Shown: piece by piece, positions 10,130-25,300 of the stretch | Position numbering within the stretch: position 1 is the first letter of the stretch | Layout of the letters: each line of letters opens with the position of its first letter | Assembly: GCA_945910005.1 (NCBI GenBank) | Contig: CAMDTW010000343.1 | Coordinates: 27,677 to 91,676 of the forward strand | DNA length: 64,000 nucleotides | Source of the DNA: Isoperla grammatica | Taxonomy: Eukaryota; Arthropoda; Insecta; Plecoptera; Perlodidae | Direction of reading: 5' to 3' | Position numbers and translations under genes: made by a program | The notes under the pieces: model-generated | What the model was told of the DNA's origin: nothing | Databases searched by the model: none | The model's input: the letters and a program-made list of their open reading frames with translations, nothing else

Positions 10130-13100
10130 GAAATGTGACGAAATGGACAAATTGTGCTTATTGAAGGCTGAAACGCTCTAAAACAACGATTTGTCAACTT
10201 TGGTTGAAACCCTTAGGAATCCCAGCCGTATGCAAGATTCCTCTTAAAACTGGAAGTTTGTGGTAGATAGACTAAAATCAGCCAATTTCTATATTTTATG
10301 CAAATTTTAACCAAAAACGACGAAAAAAGTCAATTTATGCATTTTCATTATACTCTTGAAGAATGCAGCCTATAATTCTTATTTTTCAACGGAGGGTGTA
10401 ACTTCTATAGAAGTTATCGAAATGTGACGAAATGGACAAATTGTGCTTATTGGAGCCTGAAACGCTCTAAAACAACGATTTGTCAACTTTGGTTGAAACC
10501 CTTAGGAATCCCGGCCGTATGCAAGATTCCTCTTAAAACTAAAAGTTTGTGGTAGATAGACTGAAATTAGCCAATTTCTATTTTTTATGCATATTTTAAC
10601 CAAAAACGACGAAAAAACTCAATTTATGCATTTTCATTATACTCTTGAAGAATGCAACCTATAATTCTTATTTTTCGACGGAGGGTGTAACTTCTATAGA
10701 AAATATCGAAATGTGACGAAATGAACAAATTGTGCTTATTGGAGCCTGAAGCGCTCTAAAACAACGATTTGTGCAATTTGGTTGAAACCCTTAGGAATCC
10801 CAGCCGTATGCAAGATTCCTCTTAAAACTGGAAGTTTGTGGTAGATAGACTCAAATCAGCCAATTTCTATATTTTATGCATATTTTAAACAAAAACGACG
10901 AAAAAACTAAATTCATGCATTTTCATTATACTCTTGAAGAATGCAGCCTATAATTCTTATTTTTCAACGGAGGGTGTAACTTCTATAGAAGTTATCGAAA
11001 TGTGACGAAATGGACAATTTGTGCTTATTGGAGCCTGAAACGCTCTAAAACAACGATTTGTCAACTTTGGTTGAAACCCTTAGGAATCCCGGCCGTATGC
11101 AAGATTCCTCTTAAAACTGGAAGTTTGTGGTAGATAGACTAAAATCAGCCAATTTCTATGTTTTATGCATATTTTAACCAAAAACGACCAAAAAACTCAA
11201 TTTATGCATTTTCATAATACTCTTTCAGAATGCACACTAACATTATTATTTTTCAACGGTTGGTGTAACTTCTAAAGTAGTTATCGAAATGTGACGAAAT
11301 GGACAAATTGTGCTTATTGGAGCCTGAAACGCTCTAAAACAACGATTTGTCAACTTTGGTTGAAACCCTTAGGAATCCCGGCCGTATGCAAGATTCCTCT
11401 TAAAACTGGAAATTTGTGGTAGATAGACTGAAATCAGCCAATTTCTATTTTTTATGCATATTTTAACCAAAAACGACGAAAAAACTCAATTTATGCATTT
11501 TCATTATACTCTTGAAGAATGCAACCTATAATTCTTATTTTTCGACGGAGGGTGTAACTTCTATTGAAGTTATCGAAAAGTGACGAAATGGACAAATTGT
11601 GCTTATTGGAGCCTGAAACGCTCTAAAACAGCGATTTATCAACTTTGGTTGAAACCCTTAGGAATCCCGGCCGTATGCAAGATTCCTCTTAAAACTGGAA
11701 GTTTGTGGTAGATAGATTGAAATCAGCCAATTTCTATTTTTTATGCATATTTTAACCAAGAACGACGAAAAAACTCAATTTATGCATTTTCATTATACCC
11801 TTGAAGAATGCAACCTATAATTCTTATTTTTCGTCGGAGGGTGTAACTTCTATAGAAGTTATCGAAATGTGACGAAATGGACAAATTGTGCTTATTGGAG
11901 CCTGAAACGCTCTAAAACAACGATTTGTGCAATTTGGTTGAAACCCTTAGGAATCCCAGCCGTATGCAAGATTCCTCTTAAAACTGGAAGTTTGTGGTAG
12001 ATAGACTAAAATCAGCCAATTTCTATATTTTATGCAAATTTTAACCAAAAACGACGAAAAAACTCAATTTATGCATTTTCATTATACTCTTGAAGAATGC
12101 AGCCTATAATTCTTATTTTTCAACGGAGGGTGTAACTTCTATAGAAGTTATCGAAATGTGACGAAATGGACAAATTGTGCTTATTGGAGCCTGAAACGCT
12201 CTAAAACAACGATTTGTCAACTTTGGTTGAAACCCTTAGGAATCCCGGCCGTATGCAAGATTCCTCTTAAAACTGGAAGTTTGTGGTAGATAGACTAAAA
12301 TCAGCCAATTTCTATAATTTATGCATATTTTAACCAAAAACGATTAAAAAACTCAATATATGCATTTTCAAAATACACTTTCAAAATGCACATTAACATT
12401 ATTATTTTTCAACGGTTGGTGTAACTTCTAAAGTAGTTATCGAAATGTGACGAAATGGACAAATTGTCCTTATTGGAGCCTGAAACGCTCTAAAACAACG
12501 ATTTGTCAACTTTGGTTGAAACCCTTAGGAATCCCGGCCGTATGCAAGATTCCTCTTAAAACTGGAAGTTTGTGGTAGATAGATTGAAATCAGCCAATTT
12601 CTATTTTTTATGAATATTTTAACCAAAAACGACGAAAAAACTCAATTTATGCATTTTTATTATACCCTTGAAGAATGCAGCCTATAATTCTTATTTTTCA
12701 ACGGAGGGTGTAACTTCTATAGAAGTTATCGAAATGTGACGAAATGGACGAATTGTGCTTATTGGAGCCTGAAACGCTCTAAAACAACGATTTGTCAACT
12801 TTGGTTGAAACCCTTAGGAATCCCGGCCGTATGCAAGATTCCTCTTAAAACTGGAAGTTTGTGGTAGATAGACTAGAATCAGCCAATTTCTATATTTTAT
12901 GCATATTTTAACCTAAAACGACCAAAAAACTCAATTTATGCATTTTCATAATACTCTTTCAGAATGCACACTAACATTATTATTTTTCAACGGTTGGTGT
13001 AACTTCTAAAGTAGTTATCGAAATGTGACGAAATGGACAAATTGTGCTTATTGGAGCCTACAACGCTCTAAAACAACGATTTGTCAACTTTGGTTGAAAC

Positions 13101-16100
13101 CCTTAGGAATCCCAGCCGTATGCAAGATTCCTCTTAAAACTGGAAGTTTGTGGTAGATAGACTGAAATCAGCCAATTTCTATATTTTATGCATATTTTAA
13201 CCAAAAACGACGAAAAAACTCAATTTATGCATTTTCATTATACTCTTGAAGAATGCAGCCTATAATTCTTATTTTTCAACGGAGGGTTTTACTTCTATAG
13301 AAGTTATCGAAATGTGACGAAATGGACAAATTGTGCTTATTGGAGCCTGAAACGCTCTAAAACAACGATTTGTCAACTTTGGTTGAAACCCTTAGGAATC
13401 CCGGCCGTATGAAAGATTCCTCTTAAAACTGGAAGTTTGTGGTAGATAGACTGAAATCAGCCAATTTCTATTTTTTATGCATATTTTAACCAAAAACGAC
13501 GAAAAAACTCAATTTATGCATTTTCATTATACTCTTGAAGAATGCAACCTATAATTCTTATTTTTCGACGGAGGGTGTAACTTCTATAGAAGTTATGGAA
13601 ATGTGACGAAATGGACAAATTGTGCTTATTGGAGCCTGAAACGCTCTAAAACAACGATTTGTCAACTTTGGTTGAAACCCTTAGGAATCCCGGCCGTATG
13701 CAAGATTCCTCTTAAAACTGGAAGTTTGTGGTAGATAGACTAAAAACAGCCAATTTCTATTTTTTATGCATATTTTAACCAAAAACGACGAAAAAACTCA
13801 ATTTATGCATTTTCATTATACTCTTGAAGAATGCAGCCTATAATTCTTATTTTTCAACGGAGGGTGTAACTTCTATAGAAGTTATCGAAATGTGACGAAA
13901 TGGACAAATTGTGCTTATTGGAGCCTAAAACGCTCTAAAACAACGATTTGTCAACTTTGGTTGAAACCCTTAGGAATCCCGGCCGTATGCAAGATTCCTC
14001 TTAAAACTGAAAGTTTGTGGTAGATAGACTGAAATCAGCCAATTTCTATATTTTATGCATATTTTAACCAAAAACGACGAAAAATTCAATTTATGCATTT
14101 TCATTATACTCTTGAAGAATGCAGCCTATAATTCTTATTTTTCAACGGAGGGTGTAACTTCTATAGAAGTTATCGAAATGTGACGAAATGGACAAATTGT
14201 GCTTATTTGAGCCTGAAACGCTCTAAAACAACGATTTGTCAACTTTGGTTGAAACCCTTAGGAATCCCGGCCGTATGCAAGATTCCTCTTAAAACTGGAA
14301 GTTTGTGGTAGATAGACTAAAATCAGCCAATTTCTATATTTTATGCATATTTTAACTAAAAACGACCAAAAAACTCAATTTATGCATTTTCATAATACTC
14401 TTTCAGAATGCACACTAACATTATTATTTTTCAACGGTTGGTGTAACTTCTAAAGTAGTTATCGAAATGTGACGAAATGGACAAATTTTGCTTATTGGAG
14501 CCTGAAACGCTCTAAAAGAACGATTTGTCAACTTTGGTTGAAACCCTTAGGAATCCCAGCCGTATTAAAGATTCCTCTTAAAACTGGAAGTTTGTGGTAG
14601 ATAGACTGAAATCAGCCAATTTCTATATTTTATGCATATTTTAACCAAAAACGACGAAAAAACTCAATTTATGCATTTTCATTATACTCTTGAAGAATGC
14701 AGCCTATAATTTTTATTTTTCAACGGAGGGTGTAACTTCTATAGAAGTTATCGAAATGTGACGAAATGGACAAATTGTGCTTATTGGAGCCTGAAACGCT
14801 CTAAAACAACGATTTGTCAACTTTGGTTGAAACCCTTAGGAATCCCGGCCGTATGCAAGATTCCTCTTAAAACTGGAAGTTTGTGGTAGATAGACTAAAA
14901 TCAGCCAATTTCTATATTTTATGCATATTTTAACCAAAAACGACCAAAAAACTCAATTTATGCATTTTCATAATACTCTTTCAGAATGCACACTAACATT
15001 ATTATTTTTCAACGGTTGGTGTAACTTCTAAAGTAGTTATCGAAATGTGACGAAATGGAAAAATTGTGCTTATTGGAGCCTGAAACGCTCTAAAACAACG
15101 ATTTGTTAACTTTGGTTGAAACCCTTAGGAATCCCAGCCGTATGCAAGATTCCTCTTAAAACTGGAAGTTTGTGGTAGATAGACTGAAATCAGCCAATTT
15201 CTATATTTTATGCATATTTTAACCAAAAACGACCAAAAAACTCAATTTATGCATTTTCATTATACTCTTGAAGAATGCAGCCTATAATTCTTATTTTTCA
15301 ACGGAGGGTTTTACTTCTATAGAAGTTATCGAAATGTGACGAAATGGACAAATTGTGCTTATTGTAGCCTGAAACGCTCTAAAACAACGATTTGTCAACT
15401 TTGGTTGAAACCCTTAGGAATCCCGGCCGTATGCAAGATTCCTCTTAAAACTGGAAGTTTGTGGTAGATAGACTGAAATCAGCCAATTTCTATTTTGTAT
15501 GCATATTTTAACCAAAAACGACGAAAAAACTCAATTTATGCATTTTCATTATACTCTTGAAGAATGCAACCTATAATTCTTATTTTTCGACGGAGGGTGT
15601 TACTTCTATAGAAGTTATCGAAATGTGACGAAATGGACAAATTGTGCTTATTGGAGCCTGAAACGCTCTAAAACAACGATTTGTCAACTTTGGTTGAAAC
15701 CCTTAGGAATCCCGGCCGTATGCAAGATTCCTCTTAAAACTGGAAGTTTGTGGTAGATAGACTGAAATCAGCCAATTTCTATTTTTTATGCATATTTTAA
15801 CCAAAAACGACGAAAAAATTCAATTTATGCATTTTCATTATACTCTTGAAGAATGCAACCTATAATTCTTATTTTTCGACGGAGGGTGTAACTTCTATAG
15901 AAGTTATCGAAATGTGACGAAATGGACAAATTGTGCTTATTGGAGCCTGAAACGCTCTAAAACAACGATTTGTGCAATTTGGTTGAAACCCTTAGGAATC
16001 CCAGCCGTATGCAAGATTCCTCTTAAAACTGGAAGTTTGTGGTAGATAGACTAAAATAAGCCAATTTCTATATTTTATGCATATTTTAACCAAAAACGAC

Positions 16101-17450
16101 GAAAAAACTCAATTTATGCATTTTCATTATACTCTTGAAGAATGCAGCCTATAATTCTTATTTTTCAACGGAGGGTGTTACTTCTATAGAAGTTATCGAA
16201 ATGTGACGAAATGGACAAATTGTGCTTATTGGAGCCTAAAACGCTCTAAAACAACGATTTGTCAACTTTGGTTAAAACCCTTAGGAATCCCGGCCGTATG
16301 CAAGATTCCTCTTAAAACTGGAAGTTTGTGGTAGATAGACTAAAATCAGCCAATTTCTATATTTTATGCAAATTTTAACCAAAAACGACGAAAAAACTCA
16401 ATTTATGCATTTTCATTATACTCTTGAAGAATGCAGCCTATAATTCTTATTTTTCAACGGAGGGTGTAACTTCTATAGAAGTTATCGAAATGTGACGAAA
16501 TGGACAAATTGTGCTTATTGGAGCCTGAAACGCTCTAAAACAACGATTTGTCAACTTTGGTTGAAACCCTTAGGAATCCCGGCCGTATGCAAGATTCCTC
16601 TTAAAACTGGAAGTTTGTGGTAGATAGACTGAAATCAGCCAATTTCTATTTTTTATGCATATTTTTACCAAAAACGACGAAAAAACTCAATTTATGCATT
16701 TTCATTATACTCTTGAAGAATGCAACCTATAATTCTTATTTTTCGACGGAGGGTGTAACTTCTATAGAAGTTATCGAAATGTGACGAAATGGACAAATTG
16801 TGCTTATTGGAGCCTGAAGCGCTCTAAAACAACGATTTGTGCAATTTGGTTGAAACCCTTAGGAATCCCAGCCGTATGCAAGATTCCTCTTAAAACTGGA
16901 AGTTTGTGGTAGATAGACTAAAATCAGCCAATTTCTATATTTTATGCATATTTTAAACAAAAACGACGAAAAAACTAAATTTATGCATTTTCATTATACT
17001 CTTGAAGAATGCAGCCTATAATTCTTATTTTTCAACGGAGGGTGTAACTTCTATAGAAGTTATCGAAATGTGACGAAATGGACAATTTGTGCTTATTGGA
17101 GCCTGAAACGCTCTAAAACAACGATTTGTCAACTTTGGTTGAAACCCTTAGGAATCCCGGCCGTATGCAAGATTCCTCTTAAAACTGGAAGTTTGTGGTA
17201 GATAGACTAAAATCAGCCAATTTCTATGTTTTATGCATATTTTAACCAAAAACGACCAAAAAACTCAATTTATGCATTTTCATAATTCTCTTTCAGAATG
17301 CACACTAACATAATTATTTTTCAACGGTTGGTGTAACTTCTAAAGTAGTTATCGAAATGTGACGAAATGGACAAATTGTGCTTATTGGAGCCTGAAACGC
17401 TCTAAAACAACGATTTGTCAACTTTGGTTGAAACCCTTAGGAATCCCGGC

Positions 17451-20050
17451 CGTATGCAGGATTCCTCTTAAAACTGGAAGTTTGTGGTAGATAGACTAAA
17501 ATCAGCCAATTTCTATAATTTAGGCATATTTTAACCAAAAACGATTAAAAAACTCAATTTATGCATTTTCATAATACTCTTTCAGAATGCACACTAACAT
17601 TATTATTTTTCAACGGTTGGTGTAACTTCTAAAGTAGTTATCGAAATGTGACGAAATGGACAAATTGTCCTTATTGGAGCCTGAAACGCTCTAAAACAAC
17701 GATTTGTCAACTTTGGTTGAAACCCTTAGGAATCCCGGCCGTATGCAAGATTCCTCTTAAAACTGGAAGTTTGTGGTAGATAGATTGAAATCAGCAAATT
17801 TCTATTTTTTATGCATATTTTAACCACAAACGACGAAAAAACTCAATTTATGCATTTTCATTATACCCTTGAAGAATGCAGCCTATAATTCTTATTTTTC
17901 AACGGAGGGTGTAACTTCTATAGAAGTTATCGAAATGTGACGAAATGGACGAATTGTGCTTATTGGAGCCTGAAACGCTCTAAAACAACGATTTGTCAAC
18001 TTTGGTTGAAACCCTTAGGAATCCCGGCCGTATGCAAGATTCCTCTTAAAACTGGAAGTTTGTGGTAGATAGACTAAAATCAGCCAATTTCTATATTTTA
18101 TGCATATTTTAACCTAAAACGACCAAAAAACTCAATTTATGCATTTTTATAATACTCTTTCAGAATGCACACTAACATTATTATTTTTCAACGGTTGGTG
18201 TAACTTCTAAAGTAGTTATCGAAATGTGACGAAATGGACAAATTGTGCTTATTGGAGCCTACAACGCTCTAAAACAACGATTTGTCAACTTTGGTTGAAA
18301 CCCTTAGGAATCCCAGCCGTATGCAAGATTCCTCTTAAAACTGGAAGTTTGTGGTAGATAGACTGAAATCAGCCAATTTCTATTTTTTATGCATATTTTA
18401 CCAAAAACGACGAAAAAACTCAATTTATGCATTTTCATTATACTCTTGAAGAATGCAACCTATAATTCTTATTTTTCGACGGAGGGTGTAACTTCTATAG
18501 AAGTTATCGAAATGTGACGAAATGGACAAATTGTGCTTATTGGAGCCTGAAACGCTCTAAAACAACGATTTGTCAACTTTGGTTGAAACCCTTAGGAATC
18601 CCGGCCGTATGCAAGATTCCTCTTAAAACTGGAAGTTTGTGGTAGATAGACTAAAAACAGCCAATTTCTATTTTGTATGCATATTTTAACCAAAAACGAC
18701 GAAAAAACTCAATTTATGCATTTTCATTATACTCTTGAAGAATGCAACCTATAATTCTTATTTTTCGACGGAGGGTGTAACTTCTATAGAGGTTATCGAA
18801 ATGTGACGAAATGGACAAATTGTGCTTATTGGAGCCTGAAACGCTCTAAAACAACGATTTGTGCAATTTGGTTGAAACCCTTAGGAATCCCAGCCGTATG
18901 CAAGATTCCTCTTAAAACTGGAAGTTTGTGGTAGATAGACTAAAATTAGCCAATTTCTATATTTTATGCATATTTTAACCAAAAACGACGGAAAAACTCA
19001 ATTTTTGCATTTTCATTATACTCTTAAAGAATGCAGCCTATAATTCTTATTTTTCAACGGAGGGTGTAACTTCTATAGAAGTTATCGAAATGTGACGAAA
19101 TGGACAAATTGTGCTTATTGGAGCCTAAAACGCTCTAAAACAACGATTTGTCAACTTTGGTTGAAACCCTTAGGAATCCCGGCCGTATGCAAGATTCCTC
19201 TTAAAACTGGAAGTTTGTGGTAGATAGACTAAAATCAGCCAATTTCTATATTTTATGCATATTTTAACCAAAAACGACCAAAAAACTCAATTTATGCATT
19301 TTCATAATACTCTTTCAGAATGCACACTAACATAATTATTTTTCAACGGTTGGTGTAACTTCTAAAGTAGTTATCGAAATGTGACGAAATGGACAAATTG
19401 TGCTTATTGGAGCCTGAAACGCTCTAAAACAACGATTTGTCAACTTTGGTTGAAACCCTTAGGAATCCCGGCCGTATGCAAGATTCCTCTTAAAACTGGA
19501 AGTTTGTGGTAGATAGACTGAAATCAGCCAATTTCTATTTTTTATGCATATTTTAACCAAAAACGACGAAAAAACTCAATTTATGCATTTTCATTATACT
19601 CTTGAAGAATGCAACCTATAATTCTTATTTTTCGACGGAGGGTGTAACTTCTATAGAAGTTATCGAAATATGACGAAATGGACAAATTGTGCTTATTGGA
19701 GCCTGAAACGCTCTAAAACAACGATTTGTCAACTTTGGTTGAAACCCTTAGGAATCCCGGCCGTATGCAAGATTCCTCTTAAAACTGGAAGTTTGTGGTA
19801 GATAGATTGAAATCAGCCAATTTCTATTTTTTATGCATATTTTAACCAAAAACGACGAAAAAACTCAATTTATGCATTTTCATTATACCCTTGAAGAATG
19901 CAACCTATAATTCTTATTTTTCGACGGAGAGTGTAACTTCTATAGAAGTTATCAAAATGTGACGAAATTGACAAATTGTGCTTATTGGAGCCTGAAACGC
20001 TCTAAAACAACGATTTGTCAACTTTGGTTGAAACCCTTAGGAATCCCGGC
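17451..20050. repeat. Nine-monomer higher-order unit (2600 bp) between markers 1 and 2
   Basis: Begins at the diagnostic CGTATGCAGGATTCCTC, followed about 70 bp later by TTTAGGCATATTTTAACC; both variants recur at 20051. The 2600-bp interval equals nine monomers. Within it, markers such as AGCAAATTTCTATTTTTTA and GAGCCTACAACGCTC are repeated in the following unit in the same order. Confidence 0.8.
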
Positions 20051-22385
20051 CGTATGCAGGATTCCTCTTAAAACTGGAAGTTTGTGGTAGATAGACTAAA
20101 ATCAGCCAATTTCTATAATTTAGGCATATTTTAACCAAAAACGATTAAAAAACTCAATTTATGCATTTTCATAATACTCTTTCAGAATGCACACTAACAT
20201 TATTATTTTTCAACGGTTGGTGTAACTTCTAAAGTAGTTATCGAAATGTGACGAAATGGACAAATTGTCCTTATTGGAGCCTGAAACGCTCTAAAACAAC
20301 GATTTGTCAACTTTGGTTGAAACCCTTAGGAATCCCGGCCGTATGCAAGATTCCTCTTAAAACTGGAAGTTTGTGGTAGATAGATTGAAATCAGCAAATT
20401 TCTATTTTTTATGCATATTTTAACCAAAAACGACGAAAAAACTCAATTTATGCATTTTCATTATACCCTTGAAGAATGCAGCCTATAATTCTTATTTTTC
20501 AACGGAGGGTGTAACTTCTATAGAAGTTATCGAAATGTGACGAAATGGACGAATTGTGCTTATTGGAGCCTGAAACGCTCTAAAACAACGATTTGTCAAC
20601 TTTGGTTGAAACCCTTAGGAATCCCGGCCGTATGCAAGATTCCTCTTAAAACTGGAAGTTTGTGGTAGATAGACTAAAATCAGCCAATTTCTATATTTTA
20701 TGCATATTTTAACCTAAAACGACCAAAAAACTCAATTTATGCATTTTTATAATACTCTTTCAGAATGCACACTAACATTATTATTTTTCAACGGTTGGTG
20801 TAACTTCTAAAGTAGTTATCGAAATGTGACGAAATGGACAAATTGTGCTTATTGGAGCCTACAACGCTCTAAAACAACGATTTGTCAACTTTGGTTGAAA
20901 CCCTTAGGAATCCCAGCCGTATGCAAGATTCCTCTTAAAACTGGAAGTTTGTGGTAGATAGACTGAAATCAGCCAATTTCTATTTTTTATGCATATTTTA
21001 CCAAAAACGACGAAAAAACTCAATTTATGCATTTTCATTATACTCTTGAAGAGTGCAACCTATAATTCTTATTTTTCGACGGAGGGTGTAACTTCTATAG
21101 AAGTTATCGAAATGTGACGAAATGGACAAATTGTGCTTATTGGAGCCTGAAACGCTCTAAAACAACGATTTGTCAACTTTGGTTGAAACCCTTAGGAATC
21201 CCGGCCGTATGCAAGATTCCTCTTAAAACTGGAAGTTTGTGGTAGATAGACTAAAAACAGCCAATTTCTATTTTGTATGCATATTTTAACCAAAAACGAC
21301 GAAAAAACTCAATTTATGCATTTTCATTATACTCTTGAAGAATGCAACCTATAATTCTTATTTTTCGACGGAGGGTGTAACTTCTATAGAGGTTATCGAA
21401 ATGTGACGAAATGGACAAATTGTGCTTATTGGAGCCTGAAACGCTCTAAAACAACGATTTGTGCAATTTGGTTGAAACCCTTAGGAATCCCAGCCGTATG
21501 CAAGATTCCTCTTAAAACTGGAAGTTTGTGGTAGATAGACTAAAATTAGCCAATTTCTATATTTTATGCATATTTTAACCAAAAACGACGGAAAAACTCA
21601 ATTTTTGCATTTTCATTATACTCTTAAAGAATGCAGCCTATAATTCTTATTTTTCAACGGAGGGTGTAACTTCTATAGAAGTTATCGAAATGTGACGAAA
21701 TGGACAAATTGTGCTTATTGGAGCCTAAAACGCTCTAAAACAACGATTTGTCAACTTTGGTTGAAACCCTTAGGAATCCCGGCCGTATGCAAGATTCCTC
21801 TTAAAACTGGAAGTTTGTGGTAGATAGACTAAAATCAGCCAATTTCTATATTTTATGCATATTTTAACCAAAAACGACCAAAAAACTCAATTTATGCATT
21901 TTCATAATACTCTTTCAGAATGCACACTAACATTATTATTTTTCAACGGTTGGTGTAACTTCTAAAGTAGTTATCGAAATGTGACGAAATGGAGAAATTG
22001 TGCTTATTGGAGCCTGAAACGCTCTAAAACAACGATTTGTCAACTTTGGTTGAAACCCTTAGGAATCCCAGCCGTATGCAAGATTCCTCTTAAAACTGGA
22101 AGTTTGTGGTAGATAGACTGAAATCAGCCAATTTCTATTTTTTATGCATATTTTAACCAAAAACGACGAAAAAACTCAATTTATGCATTTTCATTATTCT
22201 CTTGAAGAATGCAGCCTATAATTCTTATTTTGCAACGGAGGGTGTAACTTCTATAGAAGTAATCGAAATGTGACGAAATGGACAAATTGTGCTTATTGGA
22301 GCCTGAAACGCTCTAAAACAACGATTTGTCAACTTTGGTTGAAACACTTAGGAATCCCAGCTGTATGCAAGATTCCTCTTAAAAC
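20051..22385. repeat. Higher-order block, copy 2 (2334 bp between markers)
   Basis: Runs from the CGTATGCAGG marker to the CTCGAAGTTTGTG marker. Compared with the copies at 29009, 37102 and 49312, where the same two markers are 2046-2047 bp apart, this copy is one monomer (288 bp) longer. It therefore records a unit gain or loss after the block was copied. Confidence 0.78.
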
Positions 22386-25300
22386 TCGAAGTTTGTGATA
22401 GATAGACTGAAATCAGCCAATTTCTATATTTTATCCATATTTTAACCAAAAACGTCCAAAAAACTCAATTTATGCATTTTCATAATACTCTTGAAGAATG
22501 CAAAATATAATTCTTATTTTTCAACGGAGGGTGTAACTTCTATAGAAGTTATCGAAATGTGACGAAATGGACAAATTGTGCTTATTGGAGCCTGAAACGC
22601 TCTTAAACAACGATTTGTGCAATTTGGTTGAAACCCTTAGGAAACCCGGCCGTATGCAAGATTCCTCTTAAAACTGAAAGTTTGTGGTAGATAGACTGAA
22701 ATCAGCCAATTTCTATATTTTATGCATATTTTAACCAAAAACGACGAAAAAACTCAATTTATGCATTTTCATTATACTCTTGAAGAATGCAGCCTATAAT
22801 TCTTATTTTTCAACGGAGGGTTTAACTTCTATAGAAGTTATCGAAATGTGACGAAATGGACAAATTGTGCTTTTTTGAGCCTGAAACGCTCTAAAACAAC
22901 GATTTGTCAACTTTGGTTGAAACCCTAAGGAATCCCGGCCGTATGCAAGATTCCTCTTAAAACTGGAAGTTTGTGGTAGATAGACTAAAATCAGCCAATT
23001 TCTATATTTTATGCATATTTTAACCAAAAACGACCAAAAAACTCAATTTATGCATTTTCATAATACTCTTTCAGAATGCACACTCACATTATTATTTTTC
23101 AACGGTTGGTGTAACTTCTAAAGTAGTTATCGAAATGTGACGAAATGGACAAATTTTGCTTATTGGAGCCTGAAACGCTCTAAAACAACGATTTGTCAAC
23201 TTTGGTTGAAACCCTTAGGAATCCCGGCCGTATGCAAGATTCCTCTTAAAACTGGAAGTTTGTGGTAGATAGACTAAAATCAGCCAATTTCTATATTTTA
23301 TGCATATTTTAACCAAAAACGACCAAAAAACTCAATTTATGCATTTTCATAATACTCTTTCAGAATGCACACTAACATTATTATTTTTCAACGGTTGGTG
23401 TAACTTCTAAAGTAGTTATCGAAATGTGACGAAATGGAGAAATTGTGCTTATTGGAGCCTGAAACGCTCTAAAACAACGATTTGTCAACTTTGGTTGAAA
23501 CCCTTAGGAATCCCAGCCGTATGCAAGATTCCTCTTAAAACTGGAAGTTTGTGGTAGATAGACTGAAATCAGCCAATTTCTATATTTTATGCATATTTTA
23601 ACCAAAAACGACGAAAAAACTCAATTTATGCATTTTCATTATACTCTTGAAGAATGCAGCCTATTTTTCTTATTTTTCTACGGAGGGTTTTACTTCTATA
23701 GAAGTTATCGAAATGTGACGAAATGGACAAATTGTGCTTATTGTAGCCTGAAACGCTCTAAAACAACGATTTGTCAACTTTGGTTGAAACCCTTAGGAAT
23801 CCCGGCCGTATGCAAGATTCCTCTTAAAACTGGAAGTTTGTGGTAGATAGACTGAAATCAGCCAATTTCTATTTTTTATGCACATTTTAACCAAAAACGA
23901 CGAAAACACTCAATTTATGCATTTTCATTATACTCTTGAAGAATGCAACCTATAATTCTTATTTTTCGACGGAGGGTGTAACTTCTATAGAAGTTATCGA
24001 AATGTGACGAAATGGACAAATTGTGCTTATTGGAGCCTGAAACGCTCTAAAACAACGATTTGTCAACTTTGGTTGAAACCCTTAGGAATCCCGGCCGTAT
24101 GCAAGATTCCTCTTAAAACTGGAAGTTTGTGGTAGATAGACTGAAATCAGCCAATTTCTATTTTTTATGCATATTTTAACCAAAAACGACGAAAAAACTC
24201 AATTTATGCATTTTCATTATACTCTTGAAGAATGCAACCTATAATTCTTATTTTTCGACGGAGGGTGTAACTTCTATAGAAGTTATCGAAATGTGACGAA
24301 ATGGACAAATTGTGCTTATTGGAGCCTGAAACGCTCTAAAACAACGATTTGTGCAATTTGGTTGAAACCCTTAGGAATCCCAGCCGTATGCAAGATTCCT
24401 CTTAAAACTGGAAGTTTGTGGTAGATAGACTAAAATTAGCCAATTTCTATATTTTATGCATATTTTAACCAAAAACGACGAAAAAACTCAATTTATGCAT
24501 TTTCATTATACTCTTGAAGAATGCAGCCTATAATTCTTATTTTTCAACGGAGGGTGTAACTTCTATAGAAGTTATCGAAATGTGACGAAATGGACAAATT
24601 GTGCTTATTGGAGCCTAAAACGCTCTAAAACAACGATTTGTCAACTTTGGTTAAAACCCTTAGGAATCCCGGCCGTATGCAAGATTCCTCTTAAAACTGG
24701 AAGTTTGTGGTAGATAGACTAAAATCAGCCAATTTCTATATTTTATGCATATTTTAACCAAAAACGACCAAAAAACTCAATTTATGCATTTTCATAATAC
24801 TCTTTCAGAATGCACACTAACATTATTATTTTTCAACGGTTGGTGTAACTTCTAAAGTAGTTATCGTAAAGTGACGAAATGGACAAATTGTGCTTATTGA
24901 AGGCTGAAACGCTCTAAAACAACGATTTGTCAACTTTGGTTGAAACCCTTAGGAATCCCAGCCGTATGCAAGATTCCTCTAAAAACTGGAAGTTTGTGGT
25001 AGATGGACTAAAATCAGCCAATTTCTATATTTTATGCAAATTTTAACCAAAAACGACGAAAAAACTCAATTTATGCATTTTCATTATACTCTTGAAGAAT
25101 GCAGCCTATAATTCTTATTTTTCAACGGAGGGTGTAACTTCTATAAAAGTTATCGAAATGTGACGAAATGGACAAATTGTGCTTATTGGAGCCTGAAACG
25201 CTCTAAAACAACGATTTGTCAACTTTGGTTGAAACCCTTAGGAATCCCGGCCGTATGCAAGATTCCTCTTAAAACTGAAAGTTTGTGGTAGATAGACTGA

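Noticed and set aside
22803..23027. 74-codon minus-strand ORF in the satellite (and a 62-codon one at 2308-2496)
   Set aside because: These are antisense frames of ordinary monomers, open only where local variants remove stops; not conserved across units.
23589..23846. 85-codon plus-strand ORF in the satellite, with a near-identical one at 25612-25869
   Set aside because: Both are the same chance open frame in related monomers. They span nearly a full unit, are broken in most other copies and have no domain.
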